Positions 9,238 to 18,943 of a stretch of 64,000 nucleotides of DNA are shown piece after piece. A program made the translations under genes and the position numbers. Origin of the DNA: Rozella allomycis CSF55 (taxonomy: Eukaryota; Rozellomycota); contig KE561079.1 in NCBI GenBank assembly GCA_000442015.1, positions 1 to 64,000 of the forward strand, given 5' to 3'. The notes beneath the pieces are model-generated. The model made no database searches and was not told the origin of the DNA. It was given only the letters and a program-made list of their open reading frames with translations. Positions within the stretch are counted from its first letter, which is position 1; each line of letters opens with the position of its first letter.

Positions 9238-10092
9238 TTAAGCTAACTTTAATTTAATGAAGTAAAATTTATCATTTACAGCTATTATGTCACCATGCCT
9301 GATTGGTCGGCCAAAGGATGAACATATCAACGTATTAGCATTATTAAATAGATGTGAATTTTTTGAATAATAGAAAATTTTGAACAGCGATGAGCTCTCT
9401 TGACTTTTGGTGCAAGAAGGAACTGAAACGCCTTCTCTTTCACTTTCATCCCAGTGATCCCACTCTAATGCATCAACAGTGATTTTGTCTCCATTGAAAA
9501 TCAGAGGGCAGATTATATTAATATCCTGTTGAGCTTTTAGTACTACCCCTTTACTGTCAAATTTCAAGGCCATTGTTTGATGAAAGTCTTTAAGAACCTC
9601 CAAAAGAAGTAAGGAATTTTGAGTCGTCTTAACTGCATTTTTGTATCCAAGAATATGCGGGGCAATTGTCAGAAAGCCGTTTTCACTGTCTTCCAAATAT
9701 TCCAAGATTGACTTTAAATGGATATAACAATATTTGTTTGATACACTCGAAAAGACAGATAATTGTAATGCAAGCAACCCAAAGAATTTCTTAACACAAT
9801 TGAGAACTGTACTTGTTATATTATACGCGCGTCTAATGAAGGATTCCCTTTCTAGAATTGCTGTAGACTTTCGGGGCAACTCTTGCAGAATAGCTTCAAT
9901 TAAATTATTTATAGCGAGTGTAGAATTGACTAATTTGTTTTCCAGTGCACTGTTATCAATTTGATCAGTAGGTTCATAGATTATGTTGTTGACGTCGTAG
10001 CCAATCCTGAGATTCTTCCTATTATGATGCTTGGAGCACCTGCAAACAAAAATATAAAACGTAATCAAAATAATTGGAATTAACTTGCGCAT
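9238..10092 (-). CDS. Secreted orphan protein
   Basis: A single exon of 284 residues. I do not recognise it. It begins with a clear signal peptide (MRKLIPIILITFYIFVCRC) and has no second membrane segment, so secretion is the likely fate. The N-terminal 200 residues are predicted mostly helical, with a hydrophobic FFGLLALQLSVFSSV stretch inside. The C-terminal 80 residues look beta-rich (GDKITVDALEWDHWDES, then HGDIIAVNDKFYFIKL). It has eight cysteines including those at the signal-peptide end. It shows none of the spaced YxxC/FxxC pattern of the surface family at 15-28 kb. Confidence 0.6.
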   Translation of the reverse strand: MRKLIPIILITFYIFVCRCSKHHNRKNLRIGYDVNNIIYEPTDQIDNSALENKLVNSTLAINNLIEAILQELPRKSTAILERESFIRRAYNITSTVLNCVKKFFGLLALQLSVFSSVSNKYCYIHLKSILEYLEDSENGFLTIAPHILGYKNAVKTTQNSLLLLEVLKDFHQTMALKFDSKGVVLKAQQDINIICPLIFNGDKITVDALEWDHWDESEREGVSVPSCTKSQESSSLFKIFYYSKNSHLFNNANTLICSSFGRPIRHGDIIAVNDKFYFIKLKLA

Positions 10093-10431
10093 AAGTTCAT
10101 GGCGCAGAAAAAATACAAATATATGTTAGACATCAAGATTTAGAGATCTGGACTTTGATGAAACTGCCAAAATAATTGTTAAGTAATATAAAATTTTAAG
10201 CTGACACAAGTGAACTGTGAAACAAAGGAAAGGAATCTCTGCGCATGAATTAATGAACGCACGTTTCAATTTTTGTTTCCCACTTTAGTATTGGTTTTAT
10301 AATAACGAATGTTATTCACTGTATTATATTAGTTCAGGTAGAACAAGTTAAATAGACATCTCTTTAGTCTTTAATAAACATTGACTCTTAATAAATTCGT
10401 AACCAGCTTAATACTTCGAAGCTATGCTTAA
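10093..10431. other. Intergenic, divergent promoter region
   Basis: 339 bp between the divergent secreted-orphan and SOUL genes. It is AT-rich with no open frame of note, no tRNA and no repeat I can see. It presumably carries both promoters. Confidence 0.5.
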
Positions 10432-11064
10432 ATGCATTTGAACATATTGGCATCTAACGATGGAAATTCCCAAATGAGACAGCTATTCCAAGAAATATTT
10501 GGAAAAACAAAAGGGGAGATACACAGCTTCAAATTTATTTCAAGTATAAAGAATGTGCAAATAAAGGAAATACCCGCCTCCTTAATCTTAAGGTACGTAG
10601 CTCTAGATGAGAAAAATGCGTACAAGGAAAGCATTCGTAAATTACTGTCCATAAAACAGTCGAAAACAAGGGAAGAATATGAATCGATGGTAAAAAAGCT
10701 GCCTGATTATTCCATGTTTTTAAGCTGGCCTATTATTGTGAAAATCAGCTCTAACCCAAAAGATCATAGTTCAGAAGCTTTTAGAATTGCTCCAAATTTA
10801 TGTAAGCAGTACAGAGATATAAATATTGACGCTGTATCATTGGAACAATCCAAGCCAGAGAAAATCGCATTACTTGAATTTAAGGGCGCCTTAACCAATG
10901 AACGCAATTTAAAAAGGCAAGCCGGGATGTTGGAAAAAACTCTACTTGAAAATGAAATTTTGTATGATAAATCTTTTCTATATACTTTTACATATAATCC
11001 TCCGATATGTCTATCACATTTAAAAAGATCAGGCGTAGGATACAAATTAGTTGAAAAAAAGTAA
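10432..11064 (+). CDS. SOUL/HEBP-family haem-binding-like protein
   Basis: A single exon of 210 residues. The order of segments fits the SOUL (haem-binding protein 1/2) fold. Near residue 45 there is an EIPASLILRYVAL strand where SOUL proteins have their 'YEPAxW' strand. A helix AYKESIRKLLSI follows, then a second half with LEFKGALTNERNLKRQAGMLEKTL and the terminal strands YTFTYNPPICL and GYKLVEKK. SOUL proteins bind haem or tetrapyrroles weakly, and some act in mitochondria or chloroplasts. There is no signal peptide or membrane segment, so a cytosolic protein is likely. The match is from pattern memory and moderately sure. Confidence 0.5.
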   Translation: MHLNILASNDGNSQMRQLFQEIFGKTKGEIHSFKFISSIKNVQIKEIPASLILRYVALDEKNAYKESIRKLLSIKQSKTREEYESMVKKLPDYSMFLSWPIIVKISSNPKDHSSEAFRIAPNLCKQYRDINIDAVSLEQSKPEKIALLEFKGALTNERNLKRQAGMLEKTLLENEILYDKSFLYTFTYNPPICLSHLKRSGVGYKLVEKK

Positions 11065-11099
11065 ATTAAATGTTAGAGTTTTATTTTATGATGTCATTG

Positions 11100-12704
11100 T
11101 TAATATCTGTCTCTATTAGGGAAACTGGACTTATCTCGATATGATGAAGCAAAAGTTTTTTCATAGTCAGTGTAACTGTCATCGTACCGTGATTTATAAC
11201 GATCGTCAACATAAGAGTCTTGATATTCTGAATTGTAATCTTCATATCTCCTGGTCGCCTCTTTTCTATCATATCCTTCCACTGTTTCACTGTAATTCCC
11301 ATAGTCTGCCTCTTGTCTCCCTCGAAAGGAATCATCAAAACCACTTTGGAAATAAGTTTCATTTGGATTTTTTTGATTGTTAATATTCATCTCGCTATTT
11401 TTTCTTTTCATGGATGTATTTGATTTTCCATCGAGTCCTAACATTCCTTTAATTTTCCCCATAATTCCTACTTTAGGGGCTACGTACATAGATGATCTTT
11501 CATTTTTTAATTCCTTCTTTATGATATCGTCATGATTGTCTTCATCATAAACTATTTCACCGTAAATGATTAAGCCGATGTTTATGGCAAGACCAATGAA
11601 GCCAACAATTATAAAATATAGTCGGTACTTTTCTTGCATTAAATATATACCATATGCGCAATTGCCTAACGCAGCCAAAAGCAAAATATATCCAATTATC
11701 CAATGAGCCTTGTCTCTTAATGGAGGGGAGTTGCGATAAGGATCCCAAAGAAAGTGGATAAGAACACCTATTATAATCTGAATCAGGAAAAGACCAATAA
11801 TTGACAATCCCAAATATGCATGTGGATTATCTATGCCCAGATCGCCTGGGTACCTAATAAATGCGAACACTAAACCTGCAACAGTTGAGATGCCCATTAC
11901 AATAACAATCGACCAATGAATAGGAAACCAAATTTTGGTACCGACTCTTCTTAGATATCGGGCAGAAAATAGTGCAGCACTTGAACAAAAAACCCACGCG
12001 AACAGCATTAGTGACCCATGCAATATTATGAAAAGAGTGGGTTTAGTCAACGGAGAATTTGAAACATTTGCATTCTGAGTCTCATAAAAATTCACTGAAA
12101 AGGAATTTGAAACAGTAGGAGTTGGCAAAACTGAGTTTGAGTTTGAGGGTTCTATCGGAGCACTATCGCTTATTAAATAAGTACAAGTAATCTTCTTGTT
12201 AGGAATATCAACATCAGTTGGTTTCTGTTTTTTTACAGGCTTTGTAAATGTTATGCACAAAAGAGGGGTATCCACATAGAATGACTGCTGAATTTTAACA
12301 TTTTGCACGTCATCTTTGACAATAGTACCATTATCTGCAACTGTTCTATCAGTGATATAAATTTCGTTAAACTGCGGATCATACCAACCGGCTGCTACAT
12401 CTGTTCCTGGTGTTGTAACTGAACTGCCAAACGCCAATCCTGCCCAACTAAAATGCATCACAAATATTTATCTTACCCCTTGGTTTTCGCTGCGATCCTG
12501 AATAGCATATTAGTATCACTACTTTCATATTGGCTGTATATACAAAAGCCTTTGTCTGGTGAGCAATAATTGGAACCCTTCAATGGAGGGCAAACGACTA
12601 CATCAACATAATTAGAATATTTTACCCTGTTGTTTACTTGGTGAATTTTCAATGGCCACTATTGTATACAAAGATAAAAGTGAAAAAAGAACAAAATGTA
12701 ACAT
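11100..12704 (-). CDS. DOMON plus cytochrome b561 membrane protein (ferric reductase-like)
   Basis: The main exon is 12447-11100 and an upstream exon runs from 12477 to about 12704 (intron 29 nt). The extracellular DOMON domain (CPPLKGSNYC... WAGLAFG... DVAAGWYDP) binds haem b in relatives. It is followed by a cytochrome b561 core of about five membrane helices with paired histidines on helices (LHGSLMLFAW, PIHWSIVIVM, NPHAYLGLS, AHWIIGYILL), which ligate two haems. These proteins pass electrons across the membrane, often to ferric iron. The cytoplasmic tail is long, charged and Tyr/Asp-rich. The N-terminus is unsettled: the ATG at 12704 starts a good signal peptide, but that frame stops before the DOMON frame, so a short intron or a sequencing slip lies near 12640. 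Confidence 0.75.
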
Positions 12705-12849
12705 AACTCGGAGAATTTCACCCAATCATCTTAGATCAAGACAAAAACAAAAACTGATCAAATACGTAGTCCATAAAAACGTTCATTATTTATTTCTCGA
12801 TTAGTGTAGCCTTAATATCTACATTATATAGATCATTCGTCAAAATTTT

Positions 12850-14350
12850 CTAGTAACCAAAACACTTGCAATTTACATTAATGTCTTTTAATGAAGCATC
12901 CTTCGCTTCCATTAGTTTATCTTTCTTCTTGAGTAACCATTTGTACGAAAAGAGTGCAAGTATTTCAATTGAATCGTTTGCCATCATCAAGTCCCACAAA
13001 ATCAGCAAATTGTGCGATTCTATGTATCCGGCAAATCCAACAGAAATCATGGAGTGTAGATTTTTGAATATCGAAATCTTTATGGATCGTGTTAGTTTAT
13101 TAACAAAATCGTGGTGCAAAGTCATCAACTTTGTTTCTATTTTTTGAAGGAGAATGTAAATATGATTTGACGATAGTGTAATGGTTTGAAGACTGCAGAA
13201 ATACCTATGCTTGTTACTTAAATCTCATACTTTACAAAGAGTGCTTTAAACATTGCATAAATATTTTCAACTGAGTCACTGATAAAACATAGAGGAGCAA
13301 CGAATCGACATAAATTGTCAAATAATGGCAATCCACTAGGCGTATACATTAAAATCTCTTTCGAATTTTGTGCATTGACTTTGAAGTACTTTAAATATGA
13401 CAAAGCAATGGAGTCATCCCTTGAAAATATTAGCATGATAAAGTTGCAAAGATCTTCAAATACAAAATAGCCATCGTCTTCTGAAATGCTTCGTGACTGA
13501 ATTCGAATTATTTTATCTGCGGCCAATTCATAGGTAGCCAAATGTTTTGTCAACTTTTTAAAATAGCTTTTTTCGACATCTTTTAAAACTGGTACTAAAC
13601 TTGATGATTTAAGAATTAGTTTCCAACACTCCGATCTTGCCCAGGGTTGGCATCCATTTACTGCAATTACTTTGCAAAGTTCATCAATCCTAAAAGAGCT
13701 TAGCAAATTCTCAACATCGTTTTCTTGCGTATACTTATTTCGATTATTTTCAAGCCATTCCAAACCATCATTGAAATAACTGGGAAATGGAAACTTGAAT
13801 AGTCTTGTGTCATCACTTTCACAAAGAATAATTAGCATTTACGCATTAAAATTGTGGTGCTTCAAGTTAAGAATCTCATCGAAAATATCTTCAGAGTTTA
13901 ATAATGTGACTTTTCCAATGCCCGCGGTATCAAGTTGGGCAAAATATTCCACAAGATATTCAATATCTACGTTATTCACTTTTAACTCGAAACATTATGT
14001 TACCTTATTTAGTTCAATCCCTCTTAATTTTGACAAAGGCCCGGGAAATTGCTGGATTATGTCGCCGAACCTTTTACAATACAATGCCGCCATCTTTGCA
14101 TGAAATTTATTGACTTCATCAATATCAAAGTTAAGATTCTTTTCCTGCTTCTCGCATCTTTTATATTCATAAAGGAGGCCTTTCTTAAGAATCTCAGTTT
14201 GTGCGTCAATATAATGTTCTTCAATATTTTCATTCTGCAACAATTCCTCTAAACTCAATAAATGACATATACTCTTAATTTTTGTTCGTAATATGATCTT
14301 GCAAGGGCTTTATAAACTTTAATTTCATACTGGTCCGTAGCTGACGTCAT
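12850..14350 (-). CDS. TBC1D19: TBC1D19-like Rab GTPase-activating protein
   Basis: A multi-exon gene. From the right: exon 1 at 14350 (MTSATD), a 23-nt intron, the N-terminal region to about 14004, an 18-nt intron (14003-13986), a short exon, a 27-nt intron, the main TBC exon (about 13810-13226), a 26-nt intron, and the last exon to 12850. TBC1D19 features are YFVFEDLCNFIMLIFSRDDS, the RFVAPLCFISDS helix, KYFCSLQTI rebuilt across the last intron, and LLILWDLMMANDSIEILALFSYKW near the end. TBC proteins accelerate GTP hydrolysis by Rabs in membrane traffic. The classical IxxDxxR arginine finger is not evident here, so catalysis is unproven. Confidence 0.75.
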
Positions 14351-14416
14351 TGAAATTTCAGATTCACTAAAATTTAAAATGGTGCAATATAAACGAATTG
14401 CATAGTAAAAGACAAA

Positions 14417-15283
14417 TTAATGGCATTTATTTATTATATTCGCATATCTCTCACAAGATTCAGCATAGGGATGCCTATTTCTGAAGGAATTTCTTTCTGA
14501 CCTTTTCCTTGAAAGTGTCTCGCTACAACCCCAAGGATCTGCCTCAAACAATCTATACGCGTTCTCCAACTCACCAATTTCCATTTTTCTTCTTTTACTG
14601 TGGTCAATCAACTTCAAATCAGGGCTTTCATAATTCAATGATTCCAGATTCAAAGCATGTGCATGCAATTCACGGAATCTTTTTTCTTTAAAGTACATTC
14701 CAATAACAGTTATTCTTTTGGGGTACTGACCTAAACTCATATCCCAAAAAGATTTATACCGGTGACTTGTTGAAATCGACAGATACTGAATAACAGATTT
14801 TCAAACGAATCGGTTGCATAATCCTCTGTGAAAACATTAAGAGTGGAATTATATGGAAAGAGTTTTGATATTCTATAATAAGACGACGCCTCGGAAATTG
14901 GACCAGCTTGCATCCTAGTTTGACCTTAATCATATTTAATTAATTCTTTTACCACCTGAAAACACTAAAACAGATTTTGGATCATTATTGTGCTCTGTAA
15001 CAGCCATTCTTATATGTTCAACAAACTCATTGGGCATAAACAGATTCTTTTGATAATGATAAAGGAACCAATTGTCTTCTTTATAAATTGAATCCATTGA
15101 AATTTCATTTCCGGTAAACACTGCATGGCATGGAACGATAATTAGATGTGTCGTTTCTGGTTTCAATTGAGAGTCCAAATCGGATTCAATTTCATTTGTA
15201 GAAGATAGTATAAATATTGCCAAAACAATTAGAGTCAGAAAAACAGTGTTTCTGCTGTCATGCAATTTCGAAGCAAAATGCAT
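14417..15283 (-). CDS. DUF218 (YdcF-like) membrane-anchored protein
   Basis: Exons are 15283-14953, 14924-14760 and 14730-14417 (introns 28 and 29 nt). One N-terminal membrane segment (NTVFLTLIVLAIFILSS) is followed by the DUF218 Rossmann-like domain: HLIIVPCHAVFTG, LVFSGGQTR and AGPISEASSYY (both rebuilt over the first junction), then TEDYATDSFENLLFSICRF, then GQYPKRITVIGMYFK, and a C-terminal DPWGC...KR motif. DUF218 proteins are widespread in fungi and bacteria; their substrate is unknown. The only usable ATG (15283) lies inside the 3' end of a tRNA-Gly sequence, so the true first exon may be missing in the gap at 15325. Confidence 0.75.
15275..15278 (-). terminator. Pol III T4 terminator after tRNA-Gly
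   Basis: TTTT on the minus strand directly follows the discriminator A of the tRNA-Gly fragment, as expected for RNA polymerase III. The same ATTTTGC trailer follows tRNA-Val at 36772. Confidence 0.55.
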
Positions 15284-15324
15284 TCGCTGGGAATCGAACC
15301 CAGGTCTTTCGCTTGGAAGGCGAA
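15279..15324 (-). tRNA. tRNA-Gly (anticodon TCC), 3' half only
   Basis: On the minus strand, from the N at 15325: anticodon arm TTCGC-CTTCCAA-GCGAA (anticodon TCC, Gly), a short variable loop, T arm CTGGG-TTCGATT-CCCAG, acceptor 3' strand CGAATGC, discriminator A. The 5' half (acceptor and D arm) is missing because the contig stops at the start of the anticodon stem. On the other side of the N is an unrelated protein-coding fragment, so the join is not contiguous. Confidence 0.8.
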
Positions 15325-15325
15325 N

Positions 15326-15682
15326 TAAACGCCCCACAAACAGGCTCTTCATTCACATCCATAAACTTTCCTTCATACGCAGTAGCTGGAAAATGCTTCT
15401 TCAAAAATGCCAAAACAAACTTTGACGAAGCCACATCAACCCTCGTCAATACTGCAATCGAATCAACAATCATTCGCTCAGCCATCTCCCTGCTTTTTGG
15501 AATATACCGCTCAACCAGACAATACTTTTTGTACTTTTCAAACTGATACTGCAAATACTCTTTCGCACACTCTTCATAAAACCCATCGAAATACCCAGAA
15601 ACACTAACAAATCCCAACTCCTTCAATCTCACTCTCTCACCAGCATCCGCTACCAAAAACGCAGCATTCACCAAAACATCGT
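15326..15682 (-). pseudogene. Fragment of a four-cysteine surface-family gene on its own short contig
   Basis: 357 bp bounded by Ns at both ends, fully open on the minus strand. It encodes the middle of the family seen at 17597-18788, 18944, 20304 and 26354: YFDGFYEECAKEY, KYKKYCLVERY, a REMAERMIVDSI helix and DVNEEPVCGAF, i.e. C1-C3 of the second repeat. It is closest to the 17597-18788 copy. Gene decay cannot be told from incomplete assembly. The fragment could be the missing continuation of that neighbouring truncated gene, or of another member. Confidence 0.6.
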
Positions 15683-15828
15683 NATTGTGACAATGTCTTT
15701 TGTGAAAGCTTAAAGTTTGCACAAATCGGAAATCTCATATTACGAACTTTTTACTTCTTAAATTAAGGCCAAGTAACCCATAACGGTTCCATAATACAAG
15801 GGTACAGGTACGTGAAAAAAAACAACTG

Positions 15829-17349
15829 TTGTCAATGAATCTCTCTTACTCAAACAGTGCAAAAGCAAATTTTTACTTCGAATCAATCGGTGAAGACCGA
15901 TGGAAGTGTAAATTTTGCTTAACTGAGCGAAAACAAGTGAAGAACAATGGGTACGCAAATCTTGTGCAGCACGTTGAAAAGGAACATCCAAATTGGAAAG
16001 AAGAAATGAAAGTGTCATCACCAGCAATAACATTCGTGTCCACTGAGAAAGAAAGAAATGTGTTTGGATGGTTGGATCTTTTGACTGAAAGAAATGTGTT
16101 TGGATGGTTGGATCTTTTGACTGGAAGTATGCTACCATTTACCTCTTGCGAAGACCCTTTGTTCCTACAGTATTCACGATTGAAGAAAATGGACTCTGAT
16201 ACTTTTCTGCAATATGCACATTTATTGGTAGCGTCTGTGGAAGAAAAGATCAGTAAAGAATTGCCTGACAAAGGAGGAATAATGTTCGATCATTGGACAG
16301 ATTCGGGAAATCATTATGTGGGTCTTTTTTCTGTGACACCGGGTTCACCATTGAGGCTTTTGACCCTGTCTCCCTTACAGAATGAAGAAGCGTTGGATAC
16401 GGAAAGTCATGTTGCATTTTTGGAGGACACTCTTGAAATATATGGAAAAGGGCGTGAATTTCTGCAATTTATCGCTGGGAAAAATTGTAATCTCATGAAA
16501 TCAATAGCCAATGCCTTCACCGTTCCTTTATTGGGCTGTGCCTCCCACCGCTTCAACCTTGCAGTCCAACAGCTGCTGGACGAAAGATATTCTGGAATTA
16601 TGGTCAAGTTAAAGGAGTTAATGAAAAGACTTAACCGGTTGAAGTTGAAGCAGTGGGGAAAATGGAGACACAAGACAAAGCTAAGTCCTGTTGTTTACAA
16701 TGATACAAGATGGAGTGGAAAATATGCAATGGTCAGGGAATATCTTCAGTTAAAAGAGTTTATTGATGACATGTATCCCGATCTTGTTGATTATTTGCCT
16801 TCTACACAAGAGCAAATTGTTATTCAAGAAATGAATCAAGTCATGTCAAAATTGGAGTCTGTTACCGACGCCTTACAAGGTGAGGTGACAATGGAAGAAG
16901 TGAGAATTCTCTTTGACAGTGTCATTGAGGAATTTCCTTCTACGAGGGGTTATTTGGCTGCTGGCGCGGAGATTGTTCCCAATGTTGCATTTGAGAATGC
17001 CCTGGTGAAAGTGACTGGAAAAAAGGAAGACATACTCACCATGGAAGAAAAAGAGACTTTGATACCATTTAAGCGTGCTTCAATTCAACTCACATCTGAA
17101 GAGGAAAAGGAGCTGGGGTTTGCCGCCGCAATACTTCAGCAAGCAAAAAAACGGAAACTCGGGGAGAGCGAATATGAAGATTTGACATTTATTCCTCCAA
17201 CATGCAATCAATGTGAGCGATTATTCAGCCAATGTTACGAAATGACTCTACGTAATTTGAAAATGCTCATGTTTTTGAAACTAAATCGGTCAATGTGGAA
17301 CCTTGAAGAAGTCAGTCAGATCGTACGCCGCAAGAAGAACGACAAATAA
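15829..17349 (+). mobile_element. hAT-type transposase with BED finger, probably catalytically dead
   Basis: One exon of 506 residues. An N-terminal BED zinc finger (CKFC, then HVEKEH) is followed by an RNase H-like core: first Asp in IMFDHWTDS, the CxxH motif GCASHRFNLA, and the C-terminal hAT dimerisation block with CERLFSQ, LKMLMFLKLNRSMW. hAT enzymes cut and paste with a DDE triad. At the second Asp position, where relatives have a GDN motif, this copy has FIAGKNCN, so the Asp is Lys. An exact in-frame 36-bp tandem duplication lies at 16051-16122. I find no convincing terminal inverted repeats flanking the gene. It is either a decaying element or a domesticated gene; the frame is intact over 1.5 kb. 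Confidence 0.7.
16051..16122. repeat. Exact 2 x 36-bp in-frame tandem duplication
   Basis: Two adjacent identical 36-bp units, adding 12 residues (repeat of RNVFGWLDLLTE) between the BED finger and the catalytic core of the hAT gene. There is no N here, so unlike the gap duplications this one is in assembled sequence. Confidence 0.9.
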
Positions 17350-17595
17350 AATCTGATTTTGCATTTAAAAATTAGTTTTGGAGTGATCATTATGGATCCA
17401 TAAATCATAATGGTCATTATGGATGTGGTATCAAAACAGCATACCCAAAATAATCTCATATCATAATCGGATCCGCTGCTTTATAGTTTGTCTGCTAAAT
17501 AGAGATTGTCTTTTGAGGTGTGCAATTTTTTATGGTAGGCCAACGCAGGGCTGGGGACAATACTATTGTCAATATATTGTTGGGAGGAAGGAGTC
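17350..17595. other. Non-coding junk next to the hAT gene
   Basis: 246 bp between the hAT stop and the N at 17596. It contains short direct repeats of tcattatggat near 17387 and 17412. A CAGGGCTGGGGACAATAC stretch near 17545 resembles the start of a hAT terminal repeat. I cannot find its partner. Confidence 0.35.
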
Positions 17596-17596
17596 N

Positions 17597-18788
17597 CAAG
17601 GTGGAGATACACGGCGTCTTGCATGACAATCTTGTAATCGCTCGAGGTGGCTAGTTGCACACAGTCTTTCACGGGCCCATAACTTGTTTTGGCATAATGT
17701 TCCTTCATACACTCGGAATACGTCTTTTTGGCCCCCTTCTGTGATTTCTTATCACTTGCAATCTCAATACCCAACTTCTTCAGCTCATTCTGGCGGCCCA
17801 GTTCAATCGCTTTCACTTTGATAGCCTCTATCAGCGCCTGCTTTTCGCCAAGATAGTTAAACTGCGAGTTTTTGCTGAATGCCTGGATCCAGTAGCTCAT
17901 CACATGGAATCGGTCAATGGATTTAATACAATACGAAAATTTAGCTACCTCTCTGCTGGACAGAAATGACGCACATGCGAGATTGCCGCTTTTGTCAAAT
18001 ACTTTTTCGTCATAGTGGTAGTCGGTGAAACGATCTTTTACAAACTGGATCAGATTACTCGTCCGCTTGCCGTCGAGATGCGCATTGATCGTGTCGATGA
18101 TAAGAATTTCAGCCATTTCTTTCGTCTTGTTGATGTATCTGTGCACAAGACAATATTTCTCGTAATCAGCAAAGTTGAATTTGTATTCTTTAGAACATTC
18201 TTCATAAAATCCGTCAAAGTACGAGTCATCCCCTTGATAGCCTTTCAGTTTCAGTTTTAGGACTTCATTGGAGTGGGCTACCTTGAAGGCGAAATTCATT
18301 AAAATCTCCTTGATCAAGACAATCCTCTTGTTTCTCTTGTTAAGTATACTTGAATCAATCTTATTCACACCGTTTAAAAGATACTCGGCGTACGGAAATG
18401 ACTCGATTTTTCCAATACAGCTCTTAAATGGGATCATGTTGTCAGATATAGCCGATATTTCGTCAAAACAGTGCAGCCCTTGATTGTAAAAATCTATCAC
18501 GTTGAAACTGATAACCCTTTTTGAAAGAGTCTTTATAATCTCTTGCATTTTGTCTTCGGTAATCTTAAAGTCTACTTTGTGGACCAAGTAAAATGCGACA
18601 GTGTCTTCTATCACTTCATTTACATCGGATTCTAGTGAGAGATAGTAGCACTCTTTGAAAGAAGCGGGATAATTTGCTTTTCTGTTTTTCATGCATTCGC
18701 TGTATAGCGTACAAGAACAGATGTTAATAAAAAATAGATACAGAAGGAGAAATGGTTTCACCATATTTTTAAGCCACCGCTTTGCCAC
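17597..18788 (-). CDS. Four-cysteine-module surface protein, member A (3' end lost at gap)
   Basis: I do not recognise the family. A signal peptide (residues 1 to about 27) is followed by two full modules and the start of a third. Module 1 cysteines: YSEC, FKEC, LHCF, FKSCI. Module 2: FYEEC, KYC, LACAS, FSYCI, then SYWIQAFSK. A third module begins YSECMKE...VKDC and runs into the N at 17596. Intact relatives have two modules, a membrane segment and a PY-motif tail. Those parts are missing here, and the sequence past the N is not homologous. Divergently oriented from the next member, with 155 bp between the start codons. Confidence 0.65.
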
Positions 18789-18943
18789 GCCTAAAAATGG
18801 AATGATTTAAAGCTCAAAAATAGAACTTTTTTCAGTAAAAAAAACTAACACGCGATTTTTTAAAGTTTTTTTTGTAAATTGAAAAAAACCAATTACAGAG
18901 AGATTGTACATAAGTTTGATTATCCGCTGCAACTCAGCCACGG

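Noticed and set aside
9238-10092. Membership of the secreted orphan in the four-cysteine family
   Set aside because: It lacks YxxC, FxxC and the trailing W motif, and has no membrane anchor or PY tail.
17540-17595. hAT left terminal repeat (CAGGGCTGGGG...)
   Set aside because: No matching inverted copy and no target-site duplication can be found, and the sequence runs into a gap.
17481-17596. C-terminal end of surface member A beyond the N
   Set aside because: The residues after the N (TPSSQQYIDNS...) have no similarity to the family and lie on another contig. The gene model stops at the gap.
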